This document shows positions 1 through 10,990 of a stretch of DNA of 64,000 nucleotides, in pieces. The notes beneath the pieces were generated by a model, which was not told the origin of the DNA, did not search any database, and saw only the letters and a list, made by a program, of their open reading frames with translations. A program made the translations under genes and the position numbers. Every line of letters begins with the position of its first letter. Positions within the stretch are counted from its first letter, which is position 1. The DNA is from Gossypium raimondii (lineage: Eukaryota; Streptophyta; Magnoliopsida; Malvales; Malvaceae): assembly GCF_025698545.1 (NCBI RefSeq), contig NC_068569.1, positions 12,462,001-12,526,000 of the forward strand, read 5' to 3'.

Positions 1-1565
1 ATGCTTGAATGCGAGCCTGTTCAACCTTGATTGACGTGATGAATTATACAGCCTGTATAATATATATGTATACACACTCAAAGCAATCGCCTCCATGTAT
101 ATAATTTGAAATATGTTCATACCTTCAAATAGCCTGTACGATATTCAGAAGGATTGAATTAAGAATACTGGGTTTGAATAAAAAATGACAAATAAAAATT
201 TAGGATCCTTTTAGGTATACATTTAGGATTGCTGGTGCAATAATCATTTTAAGTGTAACATATATTCATTACACATAATTATGTCTAATGTGTTAATAAT
301 TTCATTATTTTCAATTTACCCTATAAATTCAGATAGTAGAAAATGAAACTAATTGTAGCGCTTACGGCAGTTGCAAATGGCAATATTACTCATCATCACG
401 AAAACAGATTACAATTATTGTATAAATATTTATGTTTTGAATTGTAGTGTATGTATATATGGAGTTTTGATTTTGATTTAATTGTATATATTTATTTATT
501 TTTATATTGGATTAAAATAATTATTTGTGTATCAACGTAAAATTGTGACAATTTGATTATGTCTCTAATGATTTCTGAAAATTGAATCGAATGAAAGTAT
601 ATATAAAATTGCACAAAATCAAAATTTATGTATAACATTGCACATTGGATAAAAATTCATGCATGGTTTTGGTATTTATTTAAAAATGAAATCCGATTCG
701 TTAAATGAAAGGAATAGTTGTTCAAGATGCTTGATGGTATGAAAGTGAATTTTTTCTTTTCAAAAATTTTGTTTAATTTTGAAAATTTGAGTTTAGAATA
801 AATGCGTTTATTAAATATATATTTTAAAGGTGTTCATTAAATATTAGATTAACTAAAACAGTTTTGGAATAATTATTGATTGTTTTGGCATAATTATTGT
901 ATTCATTTCTTAATTTTTTATATTCCACACACATGCATGGTGTTTAAATGAGCTTTTGATTTTGATTTTAGCCTTTCTTTATGATCCTTTTGAATTGTTA
1001 ACTCTTGGTTTAAGTTGTAATACAGATTTTACAAAAGACTTGAAATTTTGGAGACATTTACTACTTTAGATTTTAATTTAATATGATGTAGCTCGAACTT
1101 TTGTGATCTTTTTGCGCCCAATTGAATTCTTGAATTAATAAAATTGTCTTTAACTAACATTGACCATTACAATGCTAACGTGACCGTTAATGAGCTGATG
1201 TGGTGCTCCATATCAACAACAGTTGTTGACGTAGGTAACAAATAAAAATTAAAAGGAATGTTTATTTTTTTTACGGGAATGTACTATTCATTTTAATTTT
1301 TTATTTTTAAAAAAATATATTTTTTTAATTTTTTGTTGACATGGCACTGCCACATTAGTAAATTATTGCTGATGTAGAGCGCTGTATCAGTATTGTATCG
1401 ATAAGCATTAATCAAAAAGTCTATTCGACTAGTTTTGTTACTTCAAGGACTTAATTGGATTAAAAAAACACAAAAACTTAATTGATTTTTTGAAAACATC
1501 GGAGGCAAGCCGATATACATTGTTTTGTTTAAGGAATTTCAAATCCTTGAATTTGGAGTGTGATA
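1..1565. other. AT-rich intergenic DNA, no gene seen
   Basis: No coding or RNA gene is recognised. The stretch is strongly AT-rich with only short spurious frames. Around 1140-1400 there is a patch of repeated 'accgttaatga/tgatgtggtg' type sequence resembling the repeat-derived segment at about 27.9-28.1 kb, so part of it is probably old repeat DNA. Confidence 0.5.
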
Positions 1566-1573
1566 ATTTCAAT

Positions 1574-2737
1574 TAAGGGTGAGCATTCGATCGAATCGAA
1601 TCGAATCGAATAAAAAATTTTCGAGTTAATCAAGTTTTCGAATCTCATTTTATCATCCTAACTTTATTTGAAGTTTTCTCGAATCGAGTCAAGTGAGATG
1701 GAATTCGAATCGAATCGAATATATTTGTTCGAGTTAAATTTTAAAAAATAATTTTGGGTCATTGTACCCATCATAATAAAATTTGTCCACCTTAATCAAA
1801 ATTTTTATTAACTTTCATCACCTCATAATTTATTTATTAATTTTTATATATTGGTTAACTTCTTTGCTTACTTAGTTGTTTCAATTATCTTGATTCTTGT
1901 CACTATGTATTTTGGAATTAAAAATATATTAAATGTAAAAATATGATTTTTTAATAAAAGTTATTTTGAAAATAAAATGTGAAATTGATACCAATATAAA
2001 ATTTTAACACGAATATTTTATGGCATAATTAATAATTCAATTTTAATATAAATATTCAATATGACTAAACAATTCAATAATATAAATAATATAAAATGTG
2101 AAATTTAATTTAATAATATAAATAGTAGATATAAATAAAATTATTACTATTTATGTTTAGTGATTTTTTTTTTGGATAATTTTGATTTTTTATTTGAGAG
2201 TAAAGGGTGAGAAGTAAAAGTTTAGGGGGAAAATAAAAAGTTTTGGGAAATAAAAGTTTGAGGGAAAGTAAATAGGGGGAGTAAAATTTTGGAGGGAAAA
2301 TATTTAAAAAAAATTGGATGGGGGGAGGGTTTGGGGTAGATGAGAGGTGGGATGGGAAAGGAAAAAAAGTTTTAGGGGAAAAGTGGGAGGGAGTAAAAAT
2401 TTTGAGGGAAAATAAAGGTTTTGAGAGTTTTTGGGAGTAAAATTTTGAGAAAAAGTAAATGAGAGAGTAAAATTTTGGTGGGAAATAGATTTTGAGTAGA
2501 TTGGGGGGTTGGGAGGGGAGGAGAGTAAAAGTTTTGAGGGGGAAAGTGGGAAGGAGTAAAAGTTTTGAGGGAATATTATAGTTTGATATTCGAATTATTC
2601 GAATTCGAAAACTTAAGTCGATTCGAACTCGAAATTTAAAAAAAAATTCGAGTTGATTCGAATAACTCGAATAACTCAATTCGTTTAACTCGAAATTCGA
2701 ATTTTTTTCGAGTCGAATCGAGTTTTGCTCACCCCTA
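1574..2737. mobile_element. Non-autonomous hAT-type element (1.16 kb)
   Basis: The ends are inverted: the left begins TAAGGGTGAGCATTCGATCG and the right ends GTTTTGCTCACCCCTA, both running inward into TCGAATCGA-rich sequence. An identical 8-bp direct repeat, ATTTCAAT, flanks it at 1566-1573 and 2738-2745. An 8-bp duplication with TA-GGG termini is the mark of hAT transposons. There is no transposase. The interior at about 2160-2580 is a purine-rich run of GGGAGTAAAA-like words that gives a meaningless 189-codon frame on the minus strand. A 431-bp relative with the same ends lies at 31.5 kb. Confidence 0.85.
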
Positions 2738-2918
2738 ATTTCAATGGTTTTTTTCTTAAATCTTTATTGGAGAATATATTTTAAAAGAAAGAGAGAGGAG
2801 AAAAGGCATGGGATATATATGAATTTTATTTAAGGAATAATATACTTTTTATCCATGGCTTCATATTTACACATTTCGAGGTAACTTTCACCTTTTACGA
2901 TTCCACTCATATCGAATT

Positions 2919-3066
2919 GTATATACGCATACAAATAAGTAAACATTTTAATTGTGGAAGCAAAGCAAAATTTATCATGCAAGAGTTGGGGCGATAAGGA
3001 ATAATCTAATCTAACGGAAAAGTTAGTTCGAACTTGGGATATGCTTGCAGCATTAATTAATAAATA
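2919..3066 (+). promoter_or_regulatory. Putative PHR1-responsive promoter of MIR399 unit 1
   Basis: Two matches to the PHR1 site GNATATNC are present: GTATATAC at 2919-2926 and GGATATGC at 3037-3044. A weak TATA-like AATAAATA follows at about 3058-3065. A start near 3090 would place the hairpin just inside the transcript, matching the geometry of the other four units. The TATA box is the weakest of the five. Confidence 0.5.
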
Positions 3067-3109
3067 AGAAGCCTCATGCAGGGAGTTCATTTGTCTTCAA
3101 GTTTCAGCT

Positions 3110-3226
3110 GCGGTTGCATTACAGGGCAAAATCTCCTCTGGCAGCCAGCCATTGCCACTTCACCTATGAATTCTAGCTAGTGTGCTCTCTGCCAATGGAG
3201 ATTTGCCCCGCAATTCCACTGCAACA
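3110..3226 (+). ncRNA. MIR399: MIR399 precursor 1 (divergent mature sequence)
   Basis: Hairpin whose 5' arm (3122-3143) and 3' arm (3190-3210) are complementary miR399-type sequences; the stem extends outward through GTTGCA/TGCAAC. On the plus strand the mature product would be the 3'-arm 21-mer starting TGCCAATGGAGATTTGCCCC, which differs from miR399d at position 7 (A to T). The plus strand is chosen because the PHR1-type sites lie upstream on that side, and because the arm flanks ('ATTACAGGGCAA' before the star, 'GCAATTCCACT' after the mature) match the other four precursors in their deduced orientation. miR399 directs cleavage of PHO2/UBC24 mRNA during phosphate starvation. The position-7 change lies in the seed, so this copy may be weak, decaying or altered in target range. 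Confidence 0.72.
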
Positions 3227-4480
3227 TTCACTGTTTTAACCTAAAGCTATACTTCCTTTCGGACCCAGCAGGATATTTTGTGTTTCCAGTTTCATGAGGT
3301 AGGAGTCAACTAAAGTTGTCATAAAATATTAGGAATTATTATTGCTGCATTTAGTATTACAACCCAGCTTTTCTTAAACAACTTTTTGGTGTTTTAAAAA
3401 TATAAAAGAGCATAATTTTATAAATCTTTAGTTTATAATAATCTTGGTTTCATTTGGGCTTATCATCATGGTAACTATCTTGGAATTAAAAGAAAAACAA
3501 TAGTTTCATTGTAAGGTTTTTTCTTTTGTAATTTATTTATTATCTTTTAAGTTCATTCCATCGATATTATATCTTTAATTCAAATTTAAATCCTTTTAAT
3601 AAATTTTATCTACTAACTAAACTAGGTACTACGATTTGTTGACACTAATAAACCCCTCGTCACAATCCCAATTAGTTACTTGGTTTATACTTTTTGTTAT
3701 CTACTATAGATTTTAATGGTTGCAATTTATCTAGAGCTATCCATGTTTTCTAAATACTTTGGTGTATGTATTATATGAGATTTGTCAATGTAATTGTGTC
3801 GCTCAATCTATTAAGAATCATTCTCGAAGGGTTTTATTGTGATAGATTATAGCGATGATGATAGATCCGAGATATGAGGAGAGAGATAAGTCATCTGAAA
3901 CTTGGCCTTTTGTGCATCACTAATGCAATGGGTCTTTTGAGACTTTTAACAGTTATTTTTTGGTTGATTAAGGTTCACCATCAAGTTGATTTGATGATAG
4001 CGAGGCAAATTTCAACGATTTGATTAAGTTGCTGCCTCTCTTATTTGTTTTTCAATTATTCCAGTGTTGTAGATATTGTCAATTTATCTTTCTCTTTTTC
4101 TAGATTATTTTGCAAACATAGCATTTGAGCATTAATTTATAGTAATTTATTTGTCATTTATATTATGTACCATATCTTTATATTATTATTATTATTGTTA
4201 TTCATAGTTTCTATTAATAATAGTATTATATATATTTTAATTGACAATTAAAAATTAAAAAAATCATAACAAGACATTAATTTATTGATTTTATCATAAC
4301 ATTAAACCAACAATAATTAATAATTAAATAAATTCATCTTCCAATTTTATAGCACTTCAAGAACTCTTATTGCACTTAATTAATAATTCTTAATTTAATT
4401 AAGTAATATTCAAATGAAATTGTCATCAAAGAAACATTAAAGAATAGTTTAAGTGATGATAAGATGATTTTATGATATTT
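3227..4480. other. Intergenic, nothing recognised
   Basis: AT-rich DNA without a supported gene, tRNA or clear repeat boundary. Confidence 0.4.
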
Positions 4481-4484
4481 ACAG

Positions 4485-5905
4485 CGCGTTTCGTTGGCAT
4501 GAATGACTATTCCATTCATACACTATTCCACTGTTTGGTTTAACTGAATGAGTGAAATGGTCGGGTAGATTATTGCCTCATTTCGACCTCTCACGGAATA
4601 CTCATTCCGTGTTACAACCAAAGAATAGTCATTCCAACCTTTCACCGAATAGCCACCAATTTTTTTCCCCAAAAATACCTCAAACCAAAAACATCATATT
4701 AACCACAATTTCAATTTATGAATTATAGTTATGGAAGAAAAATCAAGAAGAAACAAAAATTGAAACCCAAATGTTACGATTAAATGCTTTCTCAACTTCA
4801 ATTTCATCTAACAATGTTGTTTTCACAGCATCAAAACAAGGTCTTCTCTACTCTGACATGTTCCAAACCCAGTAATGAAATTTAGAAAACAAAACAAAAC
4901 AACCCAAATCAAAAAAAAAAATTGTGATGGACAATAAGAGATTAACAGAGGGGAGATTTGCATGTATAGATCTATAGGTTTTGGTAGGTGGAGATAAAGC
5001 TTTGGAGAGGAAGATACTTGAGAAAAAGAGAGGATCAAAGGAAAAAAAGAAGAAGAGAGAACTAGATAGAACTCTAGAGAAAAGAAAGAGATAAAGTCTG
5101 TAGAAAGCTGTAATGGTTTTAAGTTCAGTTGGATTGTGAATATGAGGACAATTAGGGTCCCTGGTTTTATTTATTATTGCTTTTGTTTTTCTTTATTATA
5201 ATCTTTATTATTTTTATTTTCGATAAGGTTGTTCTTTTGCTGTTATGTTTTGTTTGGCTGTATTTTTTCCCACTTTATATTAAATAAATTGAGTTGGTTA
5301 TATTCAAAAGAAAAATATAAAATAAAATAATTTTAAATATGATTTTTAGATTTATTTTAAATTTACAAAATTAAATTTATTTTTAAATAATGTTTTATTA
5401 TTAAATATAAAATGCTAAATTATTTATTTTCAAATATTATTTTTGACATAATATTTATAAATTTATTAAAAATAAATCATATTTTTATAAATCATATATT
5501 AATTATACTATTAGATATATTTATAATATATGTTACTAATTATTAGCATTTAATTATAATATTAAAATTTCTAGATAATATTTTTCTTATTTTTATAAAT
5601 TATATTAATTAAATTAAATTTATATGAACATTTAACAATAATTGAATAATCAAAATACTATTATTAAATCATATTTAATCATTATTATATTAAAATATTA
5701 TTAAATTATATTTAATAATAATCATCTACTTAAAAAATTATTAAGGGTACTCCGGTCATTTCAACTTTTTCTCTAATACTATTACAACATCTATTCCATT
5801 CAACCAAATATAAGAACACTATTACAACTCTATTCCATTCCGTTCAACTAAACAATTGAATTACTGATTATAGCTCTATTCTATTACAACCAACCAAACG
5901 TTTTA
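4485..5905. mobile_element. Probable TIR transposon, non-autonomous, unclassified
   Basis: The left end (GCGTTTCGTTGGCATGAATG...) and the right end read in reverse (ACGTTTGGTTGGTTGTAATA...) are imperfect inverted repeats. Both continue inward with further related words such as CTATTCCATTC and GTTTGGTT/GTTTAGTT. Ends beginning GCGTTTGGTTGG are common in plant PIF/Harbinger- and hAT-type MITEs. I could not define a convincing target duplication, so the limits are approximate. Small frames inside (for example 4823-5038) are not genes. Confidence 0.5.
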
Positions 5906-7384
5906 TTTTTATTCAAATTATTTTTTACATTTTATGGAGCCAAAATTAAGTTATGATATTTAGTGATGTTGTGATAAAATTCAAATATCATAAACAATTT
6001 TACGAATAAGAATCAACGTTGGTGGAAGATTATAATGAGAATGATAAATAAAAGAAAAGGAAAAATCAAAATCAAAGATGATGGTAAGAAATAGATGCTA
6101 GAGAAAGAGACGAAGATAAAAATATTTAAATATTAATGTAATGGTGTATGTTTTACTAATTTTATATGTGATTTTTAAATAAAACAGGTAAAAATAAAAT
6201 AATTACAAATTAAAGTTGAGCTTAAAAAACTTTACCACTCTATTAAACAAATTATTTTATAAATATTAATTTTTCTAATGATTTGATAAATAAACCCAGG
6301 CGTACATTTAAAAATAAAAACTAGTCAAAAAGGTTGCTGCTTTCTCTTCTCTTTCTTCATGTCATTAAATCATGGTGGATATAATTTCTTTTAATATTTA
6401 AAATATTAGTAGGAAAATAATGTGTCGGGGTTGAAAAATGGTATCTTAAAGGGAGCATATGCATGTGTACGGCGAATGAAGAAGCATAAAATCATTTAAA
6501 AAATATGCCATCGAGTTTTCGCATAGTGACAAGAAATGTATCCATATATTATGAAATACAGAGTCCATTTCGCAGCCCTTGGCGATCTTGAAAGCCAAAA
6601 TTAATAAATGAATAGACCAACATAATGACAACATATATGCTTTGGTATCTTCCATTAAAGAAAAAAGGCTCTTTGTCTTTGCATGTTATCATCATGTTTT
6701 CCGTTGATCCGCAACATCACCTTTAAATTGATTCTCCCTTCTACTTACACTTGAGCTGGCATGAGAAAGTGCAAGATCAAATATATGGAAAAGATAAAAT
6801 TGTAGGATGCTATCACCGTTCATTTTTTCTTTTTACCTTTAATTAGGATTCTAATTTTATCCAGAAAGTTAGATATAAATCATATTCTACACGTTATATT
6901 ATATAACTAGTTAGCTGTAATAAAAACCTAAAATTATAACCTGACCCTCTCAAAGATTTATAATAAAATTTTGGTCCTAAAAAAATTCTGGTTTAGTCCC
7001 TGCTATGAGGCTATATGCATGCATGCATGCATGCATCTATATTCTTATCAGGTCGATTTTTTGTTTCCGTTGCACTTGTCAGCCAGTTTCTTAGAAAGAT
7101 GGGGTATTTTGTACACTAAAAAATTTGGGAAAAAATACATAGATCTCAGCATTCAACAGATTAGAAGGATTCAGAACTAAAGCATTGGTGATAATGGATA
7201 GCTTCATAAGCCTCGGAGGAGAAAGATATACGACAACTTCATTGAAGAATAAAGTTTAAAACATACTTTTACAATGGTTGGTGGTTTGACATCTGCAAAC
7301 AAGCAAGCAAATCGATTGAACAAGTAAGAAAAATCAAGTAATGTTAGCATCAATGTCAAGAAAGAAAGTTGGACATATATATGA
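5906..7384. other. Intergenic, includes a (GCAT)n run
   Basis: No gene recognised. A short GCAT tandem run lies at about 7017-7036. An isolated GCATATGC (PHR1-type site) occurs at 6455-6462 with no recognisable MIR399 hairpin beside it. Confidence 0.4.
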
Positions 7385-7512
7385 TAGAGTAGTTGAATAG
7401 CAGGGCAATTCTCCTTTGGCGGATGATTGCACTACATTTTTTTCTATTGCAAAGTGTGCAATGTGCACTATTTCATCTGCCAAAGGAGAATTGCACCGTT
7501 ATTCTTCTCTAC
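7385..7512 (-). ncRNA. MIR399: MIR399 precursor 2
   Basis: Hairpin with arms at 7401-7421 and 7478-7498. Read on the minus strand, the star begins GTGCAATTCTCCTTTGGCAG, a form seen in known miR399-5p species. The mature 3'-arm 21-mer begins CGCCAAAGGAGAATTGCCCT, differing from canonical miR399 only at its first base. The minus orientation is supported by a TATA box (7575-7581) and a GNATATNC site (7608-7615) on the high-coordinate side, and by conserved arm flanks. Expected role: phosphate-starvation-induced silencing of PHO2/UBC24. The plus strand would also fold, but its 3'-arm product has two changes near the 3' end. Confidence 0.85.
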
Positions 7513-7574
7513 CCTTAGGACGTCCTTGATGGTCACAGCTGTGCTTGCGTTTTGCTTGGTCGAGTCGAATTTCG

Positions 7575-7615
7575 ATTTATATTTCTGCATTATTCGCATT
7601 TCGATATGGATATGC
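7575..7615 (-). promoter_or_regulatory. Promoter of MIR399 unit 2: TATA box and PHR1 site
   Basis: On the minus strand TATAAAT lies at 7581-7575, with the PHR1-type site GCATATCC (GGATATGC on plus) 26 bp further upstream at 7608-7615. The block resembles unit 5's promoter (both carry ATTCGCA and ATGGATATGC at the same spacing), which indicates duplication of promoter and hairpin together. Predicted start is about 7545. Confidence 0.7.
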
Positions 7616-8169
7616 GATGGAACTGAACTGGTATATGCTGAGGTCCATTCCTATACAAAAGCTTGCTTCTCGCTATTGCCATCATGGTCCCCTTCATCAG
7701 TCTCCTTTCAACAGCCTTTTTCTTTTTCCAGAACTTGATTGTGCTCTACAAATTAATTTTATATCTGTAAGCATTGTTCTGAATATATTTACATTGTGAA
7801 ACAATCAAAATTAAGTCAGACAGTTTAGAAATTGATATACTCTTGCTCGTGGTTTTAGTAGGCTAAACAACTGTTAGTTTTCCAATGCAAAAGAAACTGA
7901 ATATAATTGTACATCCTTAATGGATGCTTTTCCTTGACTTGTTCTTTCAATGAAATATACAGCCTTTGTAAAAGCAAAGGCCACATGTATTGTTGGACCA
8001 CATCTAAGGAATGCTTTAGGGTCATATCTAGCTAGATCTCTGTATCCCTCTGTGATGTTATAAGAATGACAAGATCATTACAAGAGATGTTGTTTGTAGA
8101 TATTGCTAGATTCTTTAGATGATGCTTCCCTTCTAAGCCAGTTTCTATCTTTCTGTTCCTTGCATGTAA

Positions 8170-8262
8170 ATGAAATATATAACGGAAGGGTGCATTAAGG
8201 CATAAGACCATAGTTGTCGATGGATTAGGCATCTGCTAGAGGAGATTCTCGCCGTTACAACT
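8170..8262 (-). pseudogene. Decayed MIR399 copy
   Basis: The plus-strand segment at 8230-8257 (starts CATCTGCTAGAGGAGATTCT, ends CGCCGTTA) matches the corresponding arm of precursor 2 (7475-7502) at about 22 of 28 positions. A degraded partner arm may be the AGGGTGCATTAAGGCATA stretch near 8185-8202. The mature portion is too altered to yield miR399, and no PHR1-type site with a good TATA box is seen next to it. I read this as the relic of a sixth unit. Confidence 0.5.
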
Positions 8263-8849
8263 GTAACTCTTTTGTTTATTCCGTGCTCTTATGCAGTCTT
8301 TACTGATATTTTTATCATTTGCACTCTGTCCCTTCGCAACTTGTCAAAGGGCGGCTTTTTCTTTTTCAAGAGCCTAAGAGGAGGGATTTGAAGTCTTCAA
8401 TGTGAACATAAATTCAAGCAGATTTCTTATATTACACGAAAATGGAACTTAGTACAATTATATCTGACATTGCATTTTCTGCTGAATCCATGACAGGAGA
8501 AACGCTTCTTCTAAGCATAGGATTAAATTCAGAAATTTGTTTAGCCTAGATGAAAAAGGCAATTATTATAGCACTCTGGTAGATTAAGAATTCCCAAGTA
8601 TTGCCTACTTGCATCTCTATATTAATAACATTAATTGCTTAGCTGCAGGCACATTAACTAAAGCAGTGAAACAAGCAAGAAAACAAAGCCTTCCATGTCG
8701 TTTTGATCAATAATATTGTCAGTATTGGTTTAGTGAAATAAATCTACCTTAATCCTAATAGAACTAAAACTGCATTCATATTCTTGTTTTAGTGCAAACA
8801 AGCTATGATGAAACGATAGTACTGATTTAGGACAAGGAAATCATTGTAA

Positions 8850-8962
8850 TCATTGTGTGAGTGAATGGCAGGGCAAATCTCCTTTGGCAAAATCGAATTA
8901 TGCAAAGAAAAGCACATCCATTTTTGCTTAAGGAGAGTTGCCCTGTAATTCCTCAACTCCAC
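8850..8962 (-). ncRNA. MIR399: MIR399 precursor 3 (identical to Arabidopsis miR399a)
   Basis: Hairpin with arms at 8869-8889 and 8925-8945 and a loop of only about 35 nt. On the minus strand the 3'-arm product begins TGCCAAAGGAGATTTGCCCT and ends in G, which is the Arabidopsis miR399a sequence as I know it. The star arm (GGGCAACTCTCCTTAAGCAA) carries mismatches, as expected for a star. The 5' flank GAATTACAGGGCAA matches precursors 1 and 4. The upstream side (higher coordinates) carries a TATA box and two PHR1-type sites. The plus strand would give a product with two changes near the seed, so minus is preferred. Confidence 0.9.
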
Positions 8963-9029
8963 ATCTATCTTGCTTCCAGCATCTGATATAAGTTGTTTGG
9001 CTGACTGTAAAGAGAGATTCAAGATCATT

Positions 9030-9127
9030 ATTTATAGTGCTCAAACCCATCTGCTTTCTTTAAGGAAATAGACGATACTTGTCGAGTAAAATATTTTGGA
9101 TATGCCAAAGAAAGAAATGGCATATGC
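9030..9127 (-). promoter_or_regulatory. Promoter of MIR399 unit 3: TATA box and two PHR1 sites
   Basis: On the minus strand TATAAAT is at 9036-9030. GNATATNC matches are at 9098-9105 (GGATATGC) and 9120-9127 (GCATATGC). Predicted start is about 9000, shortly before the hairpin. Two PHR1-type sites 22 bp apart suggest the strongest phosphate response in the cluster, which is an inference. Confidence 0.7.
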
Positions 9128-10118
9128 CAAGTCAAAGTTTTAAAGGTTCCCCATTTCAATCATGGGATAGTGGTCCAAAATCTTGTGTATCTGCTTTCTC
9201 TTGAAAAAGTGATGCCCTTCCCCCAAAGTATTTGTAGCAATTTTCACAATTAACAAAGCAGTTGATCACTTTGCTTCTTTAAAGATTTAATGAAAAAGGA
9301 GGTAGCCATAGCTATCTGTCAAAGACAAGTACACGACAAACATGGGTATATCAAATAAAACAATTACAAATATTTAAATGTCAAACAGGCTAGTCAATGC
9401 CTTGCATTAAGAAAACTTCTATCCATTAAAATTGTTTATTCATCTTCCAACACTTTTAGGGTTCCAAATTTATTTATTTATTATCAGTTATATCAGTTGT
9501 CTGCGAACATGAGAACGGTTATATATTAAGGAATATTGTATGAGCATATCAGAGGTGGATGCTTATATGCCAATGGAAAAAAAAAAGGTCGACATATGCG
9601 TAACATGCATGAGCACACGTAAAAACATGCAAACATCAAAAGAAAATGTTGCTTTACTCTCTCCTAAACACACGAAACACTATAGATCACATAGGCAGGA
9701 GGACATGCCACTGGATCTTCCTTCTCCATGCTTGACGATATTTCCTTTTCTCCTGTAACTTTTTTTCTGAATGGTACCTAAACATTATTGAGACAAAAAG
9801 GAAGCACCGATATTCGATACTTTCCTTTACCGTAAATCTGATTTCCTACAACTTGTTTTGACCCTTAGAGGAGTGAAGGGGCCTTAAACTGAAGGACAAC
9901 ATATATTAGCCAGGAATGTTGTTGACGTACGTAACACTCTTGTAACGTTTTGTACCATTTTGATAGCCTTTAATATGAAGTCATAAAGAACCTTGTTACA
10001 ATATCTTCCTTTCAGTGTCCCTTTAGTCTTATAGGGTTCAAAGGATTTATTATTTCTTAAAGCATTGCCTAATGGGTACAGCTATCCTACAAAAGAAGGG
10101 GTCAAGTGTATAAGCTAA

Positions 10119-10172
10119 GAATATGCTATTGCAAGGACAGGGAAATGCCAGACTTTTCACTGGCCTATAAAT
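10119..10172 (+). promoter_or_regulatory. Promoter of MIR399 unit 4: PHR1 site and TATA box
   Basis: GAATATGC (GNATATNC) is at 10119-10126 and TATAAAT at 10166-10172, both upstream of hairpin 4 on the plus strand. Predicted start is about 10197, some 40 nt before the stem. Confidence 0.7.
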
Positions 10173-10229
10173 GAAGATTGAGTTTTTGGAAGTGTTCATC
10201 AGCTCAAAATTGTACTTTCAGGTACCGGG

Positions 10230-10366
10230 TACAGATGCATTACTGGGCAACTCAGCTTTGGCAGTATGTTACTCAAGGCTGCTCATAGGTCGTCGGCTTA
10301 TGAGACGGTAATCAGTGGTAATCTTATTGCCAAAGGAGATTTGCCCAGCGCTTCAGCTGTACATTC
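10230..10366 (+). ncRNA. MIR399: MIR399 precursor 4
   Basis: Hairpin with arms at 10243-10263 and 10328-10348. The plus-strand 3' arm begins TGCCAAAGGAGATTTGCCCA, an intact miR399 core that differs from miR399a only at position 20. The star is GGGCAACTCAGCTTTGGCAG, which has central mismatches. The flank GCATTACTGGGCAA before the star matches precursor 1. The longer loop contains a secondary stem. TATA and PHR1-type elements lie on the plus-strand upstream side. Expected role as for the other units: PHO2/UBC24 silencing under phosphate limitation. Confidence 0.88.
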
Positions 10367-10424
10367 TTCAGTCTACTTAATGTGCATAAATTCATGTTAC
10401 TACATCCTAAACTCAGAAAGAATG

Positions 10425-10480
10425 ATATCTAGCATTATACTATAATCCTTTTATATCTAGCATTATACTATAATCCTTTT
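10425..10480. repeat. 28-bp tandem duplication
   Basis: The unit ATATCTAGCATTATACTATA plus AATCCTTT occurs twice in direct succession with period 28 (10425 and 10453), just downstream of MIR399 precursor 4. The two copies are identical, so the duplication is recent. Confidence 0.85.
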
Positions 10481-10843
10481 ACTCCATTCTATATCTCAGT
10501 ATGCATTGACATGTTCAACAAGGTTCCTATTTCTGAAAAAGGTTACTATTACTACTTTTTGACTAGTTTGCAAGTATTAATTAATGTTCTGAGAGAAAGA
10601 TTTATATCTAAAGGGGGGAAAGAGAAAGTAAGCCAATTTATTTAATTAAACTAATGCCCAAATTACTAATGTTCAGTTATTCACATGCTGAACAGTGATG
10701 ATCCTGGTGATTATCTACATGGGATAGCGAAGAGTAATCCAGGAAATATGTAGGTGTCCGTGGGAAGTCAGGTTTTTCCATGTCTATGGTGAAGCCAATA
10801 GAGCAGCAGATTTCATGTCAAGATGGTTTTCTGAAGTAGAATT

Positions 10844-10990
10844 TGATCTACACATCTACGATAATCCATCTCAAGGAATTACTAGTGTTTTGCTAAGTGA
10901 CTCCGCTGATATTACTTTTGGAAGGAATTGCTTGCTGTACTAGTCTGGAGTAGACATTGATCTACACATCTATGGTAATCCATCTCTCTA
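10844..10990. repeat. Spaced direct repeat (~30 bp, two copies)
   Basis: TGATCTACACATCTA followed by YG(A/G)TAATCCATCTC occurs at about 10846-10875 and again at 10959-10988, roughly 113 bp apart and nearly identical. It does not belong to a recognised element. Confidence 0.7.

Noticed and set aside
2110-2679. 189-codon minus-strand frame
   Set aside because: Lies wholly inside the hAT-type element; the product is a low-complexity F/P/S/K string from the purine-rich core.
4823-5038. 71-codon minus-strand frame
   Set aside because: Inside the probable TIR transposon and without protein-like features.
6455-6462. GCATATGC as promoter of another MIR399 unit
   Set aside because: No hairpin or miR399-like arm nearby; single short sites occur by chance in AT-rich DNA.
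7017-7036. GCAT run as a regulatory element
   Set aside because: Simple tandem repeat; RY-type CATGCA words inside it are automatic consequences of the repeat.
9567-9576. TGCCAATGG word and nearby CATATGC, as another MIR399 unit
   Set aside because: No complementary arm within 200 bp on either side and no match to the conserved flanks.
10243-10263. IPS1/At4-like target-mimic motif (GGGCAACTCAGCTTTGGCA)
   Set aside because: It resembles the miR399-sponge motif but lacks the 3-nt bulge spacing and pairs with the adjacent 3' arm, so it is simply the star arm of MIR399 precursor 4.
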